A stretch of 20,338 bases of DNA from Lachnospiraceae bacterium UBA7481 (lineage in GTDB: Bacteria > Bacillota > Clostridia > Lachnospirales > Lachnospiraceae): contig DLOP01000128.1 in assembly GCA_002478505.1 (NCBI GenBank), positions 1 to 20,338 on the forward strand. The letters are read 5' to 3'. Below are positions 13,712 through 20,021 of the stretch, piece by piece; within the stretch, counting starts at the first letter, position 1, and every line of letters begins with the position of its first letter. The notes under the pieces are model-generated. The model saw only the letters and a program-made list of their open reading frames with translations, made no database searches and was not told where the DNA came from. Both the position numbers and the translations under genes were made by a program.

Positions 13712-14725
13712 TTATACATGTTTTTCCTTTGCACTTTCAGGCTTATTCTGCGCCATGACTCCTGCCAGTGCATGAGGCACATAAGGCTCCTCCAGATAAT
13801 GTATTTCATCCTCTGTCAGTTCCAGTTCCACCGCTTTTGCCGCGCCTTCGATATGATGGAATTTCGTTGCACCCACCACGGGAGAGGTCACTTTTGTAAG
13901 CAGCCACGCAAGGGAAACCTCTGTCATGGTGACATTCCTCTTTTCCGCAATTTCCTGTACACGCCGGATGATGACCTCATCCTGTTCCTTTGTTGCATCA
14001 TATTTAAATTTTGCATAGCTGTCCTGCTCAAGCCGCTTGCTGTCCTCTCCCGGTTTCCGGGAAAGCCTGCCGCTTGCCAGCGCGCTGTATGGTGTGAGGG
14101 CGACATTCTCCTCATAACAGAAAGGCACCATCTCCCGTTCTTCTTCCCGGAAAATCAAGTTATAATGTCCCTGAACGGATACAAACCGCGGGAACCCCTC
14201 CTTCTCTGCAATGGCGTTTGCTTTGGCAATCTGCCATGCGTAGCAGTTGGAAATTCCAATATAACGTACCTTTCCTGCTTTTACCACGTTGGACAGTCCT
14301 TCCAGAATATCCTCGATTGGTGTCTGATAGTCCCACATATGGTAGATATAAAGGTCAACATAATCCATACCTAAATTCTGAAGACTTTTGTTGATCATTT
14401 TTTCAATATGCTGCTGTCCGGACAAGCCAGCCTCTATTTCCTCCTTTGTTCTGGGCAGAAACTTTGTAGCAACTACCATCTCATCACGTTTTGCAAGTTC
14501 TTTCAGTGCCCGCCCCACATACTGCTCGCTGGTACCGTTCTGATAAGCAATCGCTGTATCATAAAAATTGACACCAAGCTCAATGCCCCTCTTAATGATC
14601 TCCCGGGAATGTTCCTCATCAAGAGTCCATGAATGCTGTCCGTTTCCAGCATCACCAAATCCCATGCATCCCATACAAATGCGGGATACCGTCAGTTCAG
14701 AATCTCCAAGTTTTACATACCTCAT
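13712..14725 (-). CDS. Aldo/keto reductase of the TetR operon
   Basis: This 337-residue NADPH-dependent carbonyl reductase is a TIM barrel with an intact catalytic tetrad: D56 and Y61 (NFYDTAIAY), K88 (ATKFL) and H129 (YIYHMWD). Cofactor-binding elements GISN and GATKFHHIEGA are in place. It resembles the general AKR families that reduce aldehydes and methylglyoxal-like compounds. AAGGAGG lies upstream of the ATG, and the gene follows the TetR stop by 46 bases. An upstream TetR with strong operators implies induction by a small molecule, perhaps the substrate itself. The four downstream-coupled products suggest detoxification, which is inference. Confidence 0.9.
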   Translation of the reverse strand: MRYVKLGDSELTVSRICMGCMGFGDAGNGQHSWTLDEEHSREIIKRGIELGVNFYDTAIAYQNGTSEQYVGRALKELAKRDEMVVATKFLPRTKEEIEAGLSGQQHIEKMINKSLQNLGMDYVDLYIYHMWDYQTPIEDILEGLSNVVKAGKVRYIGISNCYAWQIAKANAIAEKEGFPRFVSVQGHYNLIFREEEREMVPFCYEENVALTPYSALASGRLSRKPGEDSKRLEQDSYAKFKYDATKEQDEVIIRRVQEIAEKRNVTMTEVSLAWLLTKVTSPVVGATKFHHIEGAAKAVELELTEDEIHYLEEPYVPHALAGVMAQNKPESAKEKHV

Positions 14726-14771
14726 CGCATTTCCTCCTTATTCACTCGCTTCATAATTTAGTGCTATTTAT

Positions 14772-15392
14772 TTATAATAACAATCTCATAACTTCGGTAT
14801 AGGTAATCTCATAAATGGACATATACACATAGTTTACCCCCGCCTGCTTCATCGCTTCTCTCTGATTATCCGTTACCACGGTATAAGGATAGATCCCGAA
14901 CATAAACGGAAAAAAAGAATAGATAAAGCTCTGCTTATCCTGATCCGTCATCTCCGGGAAAAATTTATCCAGACAATTTCTGACTTCTGCCAGTGACTGC
15001 CCATAAACCACCTTGAAATCTATTAACCGTTCAATGCGGCTGTTATCTTCCATATCATAGTGATTCATCGACATAATCTTTAGCAGATTATGCCGCTCTT
15101 CAAGAGAATGGGCCAATGCATCCGCAAACTCTGCCGGAGCTAATTTTTCATGTTCTTCCTGAATCTGTTTCAACTTGCCAATCCACAATTCATACTCTCT
15201 CTGCAGAAGTGCCAGAAAGATTTCCTCTTTTGTCTGAAAATAATTGTAAATAGAAGTTCTGGTAAAAGATGTGACATTTCCAATCTCCTTAATAGTAATA
15301 TCCTTAAAACTCATGGTCTTATACAGTTCAGCGCAGGCAGTAATAATCTCCTCTTTTCTTGCCTCCGTCAATTCTTTTGATCCCTTTGGCAT
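14772..15392 (-). CDS. TetR/AcrR-family regulator (second), operon leader
   Basis: I place the start at MPKGSKELTEARKEEIITAC, where AGGAGG lies six bases upstream; the frame from 15443 would read through that site. The 206-residue protein has a standard TetR helix-turn-helix (MSFKDITIKEIGNVTSFTRT, then SIYNYFQTKEEIF) and a C-terminal ligand domain resembling the TetR_C group seen in Firmicutes. It is the first gene of an operon with an aldo/keto reductase, CMD-cupin protein, DUF362 lipoprotein and permease. Two strong dyads overlap its own promoter, so autorepression of the whole operon is expected. Confidence 0.88.
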   Translation of the reverse strand: MPKGSKELTEARKEEIITACAELYKTMSFKDITIKEIGNVTSFTRTSIYNYFQTKEEIFLALLQREYELWIGKLKQIQEEHEKLAPAEFADALAHSLEERHNLLKIMSMNHYDMEDNSRIERLIDFKVVYGQSLAEVRNCLDKFFPEMTDQDKQSFIYSFFPFMFGIYPYTVVTDNQREAMKQAGVNYVYMSIYEITYTEVMRLLL

Positions 15393-15483
15393 CCTATTCC
15401 TCCTACACGGTTTCCCCATTCTTAAATGACAGACATTTTCCAATCACATCCCCTGTCTTCAGATATTCGTTCCCCTTTCTATT

Positions 15484-15534
15484 CTGACACTATGTCAGTA
15501 TATTTATTATATATGCATTCTGACACTGTGTCAA
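15484..15534 (-). promoter_or_regulatory. Perfect consensus promoter with two TetR-type operators
   Basis: On the minus strand TTGACA (15529-15534), a 17-base spacer and TATAAT (15506-15511) give a perfect sigma-A consensus. TGACACTGTGTCA (15521-15533) is a perfect 13-bp palindrome over the -35 box. CTGACACTATGTCAG (15484-15498) lies at the start-site region. Centres are 36 bases apart. A TetR dimer bound to either would block polymerase, fitting a strong promoter held under tight repression. Confidence 0.88.
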
Positions 15535-15600
15535 TATCTATTTTTTCTTGAGTTTCCGCAGTTTTAAAAAGTGGTAGACAAAAAACGACTAGGACACCCA

Positions 15601-15643
15601 GAAAAAGACCGTATCTGCATCTCGCTACAGATACGGTCTCTAT
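15601..15643 (-). terminator. Bidirectional terminator after the second aldo/keto reductase
   Basis: GACCGTATCTG (15607-15617) pairs perfectly with CAGATACGGTC (15628-15638). The hairpin has T-runs on the minus strand (15600-15606) and some on the plus strand. It closes the aldo/keto reductase transcript. Confidence 0.85.
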
Positions 15644-15645
15644 TT

Positions 15646-16485
15646 TTAAGCAAACGTCATAAACCATTCTACTGTTTTCGGATCGTAGTGAGAAAAGAAC
15701 AGACTTTCTCCGCCATCCAGCGCTTCCACTTTTGCCATCTCGTCCGCTGTCAGTTCAAAATCAAATACATTGAAATTCTCCTCCATCCTTTCCTTATGGG
15801 TAGACTTTGGAATTACCATCACACCGCTCTGAATCAGAAAGCGTAAGGCAACCTGGGCAGCAGATTTGCCGTGGCTCTCACCAATCTCTTTCAGGACAGG
15901 ATTATTAAAGTAATCATTCTTTCCCTCTGCAAACGGTCCCCATGACTCAATCTGTGTACCGTTTTTCTTCATATATTCCTTCGCAATCTTCTGCTGCTGG
16001 AATACATGGGTCTCCACCTGGTTGACAGCCGGTTTGATCTCTGCAAAATGATGAATGTCTATAAATCTGTCCGGGTAAAAGTTGGATACACCGATCGCCC
16101 TTACCTTTCCTGCTTTATATGCCTCTTCCATTGCCCGGTAAGTTCCGTAATAATCGCCAAAGGGCTGATGGATCAGCAGCAGGTCAATATAGGAGACCTG
16201 TAATTTCTTTAATGATTCTTCAATAGAGGCTTTCGCTTTCTCATAGCCTGCATTGGATATCCATACCTTGGTGGTAATAAAAAACTCTTCTCTTGGCAGC
16301 CCGCACTTTGCCAGGGCATTTCCTACCCCTTCTTCATTGCCATACGCCTGTGCAGTATCAATGCTTCTGTATCCTATACGGATCGCATCCAGCACACATT
16401 CTTCCGTCTGCTCCGGCGGCGTCTGATAAACTCCGTATCCAAGCACAGGCATTTTTACTCCGTTATTCAATTCTACATATTCCAT
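15646..16485 (-). CDS. Aldo/keto reductase, AKR5-like
   Basis: This 279-residue NADPH-dependent reductase of the 2,5-diketogluconate reductase/YvgN type begins with the family's MPVLGYGVYQ segment. It has a complete tetrad: D43, Y48 (IDTAQAYGNE), K73 (TTKVW) and H106 (LLIHQP). GVSNF and the C-terminal IPKSTHKERMEEN cofactor loop are present. AAGGAGG lies 7 bases before the ATG. It is unrelated in subfamily to the other reductase in this window. It is transcribed divergently from the LysR gene at 16625 with a 139-base shared intergenic region, the usual arrangement for a LysR regulator and its target. Confidence 0.92.
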   Translation of the reverse strand: MEYVELNNGVKMPVLGYGVYQTPPEQTEECVLDAIRIGYRSIDTAQAYGNEEGVGNALAKCGLPREEFFITTKVWISNAGYEKAKASIEESLKKLQVSYIDLLLIHQPFGDYYGTYRAMEEAYKAGKVRAIGVSNFYPDRFIDIHHFAEIKPAVNQVETHVFQQQKIAKEYMKKNGTQIESWGPFAEGKNDYFNNPVLKEIGESHGKSAAQVALRFLIQSGVMVIPKSTHKERMEENFNVFDFELTADEMAKVEALDGGESLFFSHYDPKTVEWFMTFA

Positions 16486-16536
16486 TTCCAGTCCTCCTTA
16501 TATTCATATTTTGAATTCTCTTTTGCTTTTGATAAA

Positions 16537-16601
16537 TACATTTTACTTTTTTCTTTGGAAAATGTACAATAAGAATATCGGAATCTGCATTTCATAAAAT
16601 G
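16537..16601. promoter_or_regulatory. Dyads in the reductase/LysR divergent region
   Basis: TACATTTT (16537-16544) and AAAATGTA (16559-16566) form an 8-bp-arm dyad. CATTTCATAAAATG (16588-16601) is a second, nearly perfect palindrome. Both share the ATTTT/AAAAT half-site and are candidate sites for the LysR regulator. The promoter boxes themselves are not clear. Confidence 0.5.
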
Positions 16602-16624
16602 AATAGTGAATACGGAGGAGCATT

Positions 16625-17476
16625 ATGTTGGATTTAAATGAACTGGAACAGCTTATCACATTTGCAGACACGGGGACCTTATCTTTGGCTGCGGAAAAAC
16701 TTCATATTTCACAGCCCACGATCACAAGGACGATGCAGCACCTTGAAGATGTTTTCGGAGTATCCCTGTTTGTAAGAGGAAAAAACAAAATCACTCTCAA
16801 CGATACAGGTATCAAAGCAGTAGAACAGGCACGGCAGCTTCTGTCAGCAGCGGATAATGCATTAAGAACTGTACGGGCATTTGATAAAAGCCTGCATACC
16901 ATTACGATCAGTTCCTGTGCACCTGCCCCTTTATGGTATGTGCTTCCTGCCCTTTCCACTGCATATCCTGATATGACGATTGCAACCTCTTTAAAAAGCG
17001 TGCCTGCCATCTGCGAAGACCTTGATTCCGAATTCTGCCAGCTGGCGATCCTTCCTCATAATCCACAGTATGGTCATTACGTGAGTATCCCATTCCTGAA
17101 AGAAAATCTGTCTGTCTGTGTACCAGCCTCCCATGATCTGGCAGGAAGGTCTTCCGTAGCATTTTCCGATCTGAATGGGTTCAATTTTCTTCTCAATTCA
17201 GAAATTGGATTTTGGGACGAAATGTGCCGTGTTCAAATGCCCGCCTCCAGATTCTTAGTACAGACGGATCAATTTGAATTTGAAGAACTGGTCAGGGAAT
17301 CTTCACTGCCTTGTTTTACTACAAATCTAGCCAAGGATGGTCAAAACCTTCTGGCAGACAGAATCAAAATACCTGTGACCGATCCCGAAGCGAATGTAAC
17401 ATATTATCTTGCCTGCCATGCTCAGTCAATCGCATATATGGATGTTCTAAAGCGTATTGACGGGACTGATAACTGA
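16625..17476 (+). CDS. LysR-family transcriptional regulator
   Basis: This 283-residue regulator has the N-terminal winged helix-turn-helix with the LysR signature (ELEQLITFADTGTLSLAAEK, then LHISQPTITRTMQHLE) at residues 6-41. The periplasmic-binding-like effector domain covers about 88-275. GGAGG lies six bases before the ATG. It is divergent from the AKR5-like reductase gene and probably controls it, likely as an effector-responsive activator. The effector domain is slightly short for the family, and no ligand can be named. Confidence 0.9.
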   Translation: MLDLNELEQLITFADTGTLSLAAEKLHISQPTITRTMQHLEDVFGVSLFVRGKNKITLNDTGIKAVEQARQLLSAADNALRTVRAFDKSLHTITISSCAPAPLWYVLPALSTAYPDMTIATSLKSVPAICEDLDSEFCQLAILPHNPQYGHYVSIPFLKENLSVCVPASHDLAGRSSVAFSDLNGFNFLLNSEIGFWDEMCRVQMPASRFLVQTDQFEFEELVRESSLPCFTTNLAKDGQNLLADRIKIPVTDPEANVTYYLACHAQSIAYMDVLKRIDGTDN

Positions 17477-17538
17477 CTTGTAAATGATTCAGCTCAATTC
17501 ATTACAAATGTTCGTCCATTTTTTACAACACAATCAGT

Positions 17539-18033
17539 TTACATAGTCAAATTTATATAATGCGGAATGATATCCTCATAATTTCCATCACCTAATAAAA
17601 ATCCGTTTGGTATGCATCCAAGCTGCGTAAATCCAAGCTTCTTATATAATGCCAGCGCGGTCTGGTTGCTTTTCACCACAGCATTAAACTGTAAGATCCT
17701 ATAATCCAGTTCTTTTGCCTTCTTCATACAGTCCTTCACAAGCGCTTCCCCGATGTGATGTCCACGGCAATCCTTTCTCACAGCATAACTTGCATTACAG
17801 ATATGCCCGCATCTTCCCACATTGTTCGGGTGAAGAATATATAGTCCGACAACTTCAGATTCCATGTTACATGCAACCCCCGTATAAGACTGCCCCGCGA
17901 AAAAATCTCTTCCGGTTTCCAGTGTAAGCAATTCCATCTGCGGAAATGCAACACCATCCTCCACAACGCTGTTCCAGATCTTTACAGCTTCCGCCAGTTC
18001 GTTTTCCGTCAATGCCTTTATCTTAATTTCCAT
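17539..18033 (-). CDS. GNAT-family N-acetyltransferase (second)
   Basis: This 164-residue acetyltransferase has motif A VRKDCRGHHIGEALV (85-99) and motif B ALALYKKLGF (about 126-135). It resembles the L-amino-acid or YhhY-like GNAT proteins but cannot be assigned. There is no clear AGGAGG before the ATG; only a GAGAAG-like element is present, so translation may be weak. It is a single gene, tail to tail with LysR, with 62 bases between the stops. It shares no close similarity with the GNAT at 9450 beyond the fold. Confidence 0.82.
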   Translation of the reverse strand: MEIKIKALTENELAEAVKIWNSVVEDGVAFPQMELLTLETGRDFFAGQSYTGVACNMESEVVGLYILHPNNVGRCGHICNASYAVRKDCRGHHIGEALVKDCMKKAKELDYRILQFNAVVKSNQTALALYKKLGFTQLGCIPNGFLLGDGNYEDIIPHYINLTM

Positions 18034-18120
18034 ATCTGTTCTTCTCGCCTTTCAAGATGCCCCTCTACAGTTTATTGTATTACAACTTTACAACAACTTA
18101 TCCAGCAAATCATTTACACC

Positions 18121-18171
18121 AAAAACGAGAGCTTTTCAAACCGGATCACGACTTGAAAAGCTCTCTTTTTT
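18121..18171. terminator. Bidirectional terminator upstream of the second GNAT
   Basis: GAGAGCTTTTCAA (18127-18139) pairs perfectly with TTGAAAAGCTCTC (18153-18165). A T6 tract follows on the plus strand and GTTTTT on the minus strand. It ends leftward transcripts of the BrnA-like gene and isolates the GNAT gene. Confidence 0.88.
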
Positions 18172-18245
18172 ACAGCATTTTAAAGCATTTAAACTTATAT
18201 CTCATAAAAGCACAAGTTAAGTTTATATATTTTCGCTTGTTTTAA

Positions 18246-18461
18246 CTATTTCCAAGTCATTTGTAATTCTTTTTTCTCTTTAGCACAATCTGATAAATAT
18301 AAATTGATAAGCGTTTGGTAAGGCATACCAACTTTAGAAGCCTGCTCCTTAAAATAATCAATGACAGAAGGTGAGATTTTTATCGTGACCTGCTTCTTCA
18401 GTTCTTTGGCATAAGGGTTTGGTCTTGGGTTCAACTTGTCAATATCATATTCCTCTAACAT
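18246..18461 (-). CDS. brnA: BrnA-like/CopG-type antitoxin, apparently orphan
   Basis: This 71-residue ribbon-helix-helix protein has an acidic N-terminus, then KKQVTIKISPSVIDYFKEQA with VTIKIS as the DNA-binding strand, and SKVGMPYQTLINLYLSDCA as helix 2. It matches the BrnA antitoxin pattern, which neutralises the BrnT RNase and represses its own promoter. AGGAGG precedes the ATG. The toxin that normally lies just upstream is present only as a 30-codon remnant whose end overlaps the ribosome binding site. The antitoxin is thus intact but without its cognate toxin. Autoregulation at the AT-rich promoter 18581-18609 is likely. Confidence 0.8.
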   Translation of the reverse strand: MLEEYDIDKLNPRPNPYAKELKKQVTIKISPSVIDYFKEQASKVGMPYQTLINLYLSDCAKEKKELQMTWK

Positions 18462-18467
18462 ATCTTT

Positions 18468-18557
18468 CTACCTCCTTTTTCGTTGCCTTTCTTCATCCTC
18501 TGAATGCTCCGGATCATCAAACAATATAGCCTTTTTTTCATCTAAAAACACGGAACT
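18468..18557 (-). pseudogene. Truncated BrnT toxin remnant
   Basis: The frame ending at the TAG at 18468-18470 reads SSVFLDEKKAILFDDPEHSE, then DEERQRKRR. This is the middle of BrnT (VF.DE...DDPEHSEDEER). The N-terminal part is absent, with a stop codon and promoter sequence in its place. After EER the usual RF..LG core is gone, and the frame jumps to a basic tail like the BrnT C-terminus, consistent with an internal deletion. The RNase cannot be functional. Confidence 0.75.
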
Positions 18558-18580
18558 TGTTTTATTGCTTCCATAGTTAT

Positions 18581-18609
18581 ATTATAATTATACTATAATT
18601 ATTTTTCAA
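18581..18609 (-). promoter_or_regulatory. Promoter of the BrnA locus
   Basis: TTGAAA (18604-18609, minus strand), a 17-base spacer and TATAAT (18581-18586) are present. The spacer and flanks contain repeated ATAATTATA elements forming dyads that could be BrnA operators. A tandem TATAAT also lies within the spacer. Confidence 0.7.
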
Positions 18610-18702
18610 TTTTTTCCATTAACTTATACCGGAATTTTTCCCATTATTTTTGTATATTTTCTCTGTATCTGCGATTAACTGCCATTATCTTGTTTTTATG
18701 AC

Positions 18703-18731
18703 TTGAATCCTCCTGACAAATATGGTATATT
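18703..18731 (+). promoter_or_regulatory. Promoter of the antisense antitoxin RNA
   Basis: TTGAAT (18703-18708), a 17-base spacer and TATATT (18726-18731) are present on the plus strand. Transcription should begin near 18738 and run toward the toxin gene. Confidence 0.72.
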
Positions 18732-18737
18732 TTAAGC

Positions 18738-18828
18738 ATAGAAGGAGTAACCGCCCACAAAGTGGTTGACCTCCGTGATTAGACAATAAGCCTACCCGAC
18801 TGCCAAGTACAAGGTAGGCTTATTTATT
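18738..18828 (+). ncRNA. Antisense RNA of the type I toxin-antitoxin pair
   Basis: This predicted RNA of about 85-90 bases begins with AAGGAGTAACCG and has a small hairpin (CCAC/GTGG). It carries GACCTCC, which can pair with the toxin ribosome binding site GGAGGT. It ends at a perfect 12-bp terminator stem (18785-18796 with 18813-18824) followed by TATTTATTTT. It converges on the holin-like toxin gene and overlaps its stop codon and 3' end. There is no reading frame. The arrangement is like txpA/ratA and par/fst loci. Confidence 0.7.
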
Positions 18829-18830
18829 TT
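18785..18830. terminator. Shared hairpin at the toxin-antitoxin convergence
   Basis: A perfect 12-bp inverted repeat, AATAAGCCTACC and GGTAGGCTTATT, has a 16-base loop. It is T-rich after the stem on the plus strand, so it terminates the antisense RNA well. The minus strand lacks a T-run, so the toxin mRNA may read further through the complementary region. Confidence 0.75.
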
Positions 18831-18919
18831 CGCTTGTTATTCCTATCTATGTAGGCAAGCAATGCGACAAGAAACGTTCCGAACAGTATTAACAATGTTA
18901 AAACTTCGTAAGTACTCAT
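18824..18919 (-). CDS. 31-residue holin-like toxin (type I toxin-antitoxin)
   Basis: This is a small hydrophobic peptide beginning MSTYEVLTLLILFGTFLVAL and ending in YIDRNNKRK. It has one TM helix (about 5-24) and a charged tail, matching the putative holin-like toxin family (Hol_Tox), whose members act on the membrane like TxpA and BsrG. GGGAGGTG lies seven bases before the ATG. In the leader, CCTCCC (18949-18954) can pair with GGGAGG (18928-18933), so the binding site is probably sequestered in a hairpin. An antisense RNA converges from the left. The start of the mRNA is predicted near 18982. Confidence 0.82.
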   Translation of the reverse strand: MSTYEVLTLLILFGTFLVALLAYIDRNNKRK

Positions 18920-18988
18920 CTGCACCACCTCCCTTCTCTTTCAAGTTAGGGAGGCTACCACCTTGCAACACGATTACTCCTTTGCCAA

Positions 18989-19017
18989 ATTATAACATGG
19001 ACGATTCTTTTCGACAA
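18989..19017 (-). promoter_or_regulatory. Promoter of the holin-like toxin
   Basis: On the minus strand there is TTGTCG (19012-19017), a 17-base spacer and TATAAT (18989-18994) with a TGn extension (TGTTATAAT). It gives a leader of about 63 bases. Confidence 0.78.
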
Positions 19018-19025
19018 CGTATAAG

Positions 19026-19065
19026 TATGTAAAAACACCACAATTCAAAAGAATCATGGTGTTTT
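19026..19065. terminator. Symmetrical hairpin, probable terminator
   Basis: AAAACACCA (19032-19040) pairs with TGGTGTTTT (19057-19065). An inner ATTC/GAAT stem with a four-A loop is separated by CA/CA mismatches. On the minus strand it is followed by T-rich sequence. It would end leftward transcripts crossing 19066-19540 before they reach the toxin promoter. Confidence 0.7.
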
Positions 19066-19540
19066 ATCTGTCTTTATATTCTATTTTTGTAAATTTTAAC
19101 TCAATTCATTCAAAATTTACCAGCGTTTCTTAGAAACGGTTTGCTTTAGCAGCTTCCTCAATCGAAGCAACAGCATCCTAATATCATGATTTTCCAGCGA
19201 ATTTGTATATTGAATGTAAATTATTAACCGTCAACCTATTTCTCTGATTGTCCTTCAGTGAACCGTTGTGCAACTCCACTGCGCGCTTCCCTGAAGGATC
19301 GATATATATGTCCAGCGTCGTACGCCGCATGTGTCCATATATATCTGTGCTATATTACGTAGTAATATAGCCCATTATACATATGTACTAGATTTATATA
19401 TCTACCTTTATATTCTCTCTATTTTATGTGGACACTTTATTTATATTATTTTTTTGTTTATGACCACGGTAAATCCAGCCTTTTTACCATAATCAAATCC
19501 GGATTCGTTTTTTATCTCTGTTTCTTCCTTTGTTTTATCT
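19066..19540 (-). other. Hairpin-rich region without a gene, candidate structured RNA
   Basis: No credible reading frame is present. Inverted repeats follow one another: 19089-19120 (9-bp arms), 19124-19138 (CGTTTC/GAAACG), 19152-19168 (GCTTC/GAAGC), 19251-19298 (TCCTTCAG/CTGAAGGA), 19301-19345 (GATATATATG/CATATATATC with an inner GCGT/ACGC), 19349-19371 (GCTATATTAC/GTAATATAGC, perfect, 3-base loop), 19378-19387 (TACATATGTA) and 19389-19404. Promoter-like sequences lie to the right and a terminator to the left, so a leftward transcript of roughly 480 bases is plausible. It might instead be a DNA-level site such as an origin of transfer or a recombination region. Strand and identity are unproven. 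Confidence 0.45.
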
Positions 19541-19925
19541 ATTATTTTAGAAAAATGGTGGTTTGTCAATCATTTTTTTGTAACTTATTTTATTTCCTGA
19601 TCCGATCTTTTTCCCCTTTTATTCCTTAATTTTATTTATTATCTTAGAATATTAGCTGTTTTTCAATCACTTTTTTGTGACTTATTTTATTTCCTCGATC
19701 TGGTTTTGTGTTCTATTTGCTGTAGGCACTTTACTTCCCGATCTGCTTTTTCTCCATTTCTTCACCTAATTTAATTTTTTATCTTTGAAAATTGGTAGCT
19801 TTTCAATCAATTTTTCGTAACTCGTTTTATTTCCCGATCCGGTTTTATGTTTTATTACTATACGCACTCCGCTTCCTGATCCGCTATTCTCTCAGTTTCT
19901 TCCCTAATTTGATTTATTTTGTTTT
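19490..19925 (-). repeat. Degenerate tandem array carrying repeated leftward promoters
   Basis: Three related units start near 19542, 19639 and 19779 (periods 97 and 140), with a partial unit on the left. Each contains TCAATCA, a T-run, then TTTTATTTCC and one or two CCCGATCCG-like boxes (five in total). On the minus strand each unit has a promoter-like pair with exactly 17 bases between boxes: TTGACA/AATAAT (19564-19569, 19541-19546), TTGAAA/GATAAT (19661-19666, 19638-19643) and TTGAAA/GATAAA (19801-19806, 19778-19783). The shorter first unit lacks the sequence between its two GATC boxes. Confidence 0.65.
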
Positions 19926-19983
19926 GATCTCTTAATTTTATATCTCTTTATTTAGGTATGATTTTCCGGAACATCACACATTA

Positions 19984-20009
19984 ATATAAAAACAGCCCGA
20001 AAAATTCGG
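19984..20009 (-). terminator. Terminator after the right-edge partial frame
   Basis: CCGAA (19997-20001) pairs with TTCGG (20005-20009). On the minus strand the stem is followed by a T-run (GCTGTTTTTAT). It begins 12 bases after the TGA at 20022-20024. Confidence 0.65.
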
Positions 20010-20021
20010 ACGAAAAACAAT

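Noticed and set aside
19117..19233. Short minus-strand frame ending in MLLLRLRKLLKQTVSKKRW, a cationic peptide candidate
   Set aside because: There is no ribosome binding site or usable start context, it lies within the hairpin-rich region, and it is too short to separate from chance.
19250..19410. CRISPR array or insertion sequence end
   Set aside because: The inverted repeats differ from one another and there are no regularly spaced identical direct repeats, no transposase frame and no target duplication visible.
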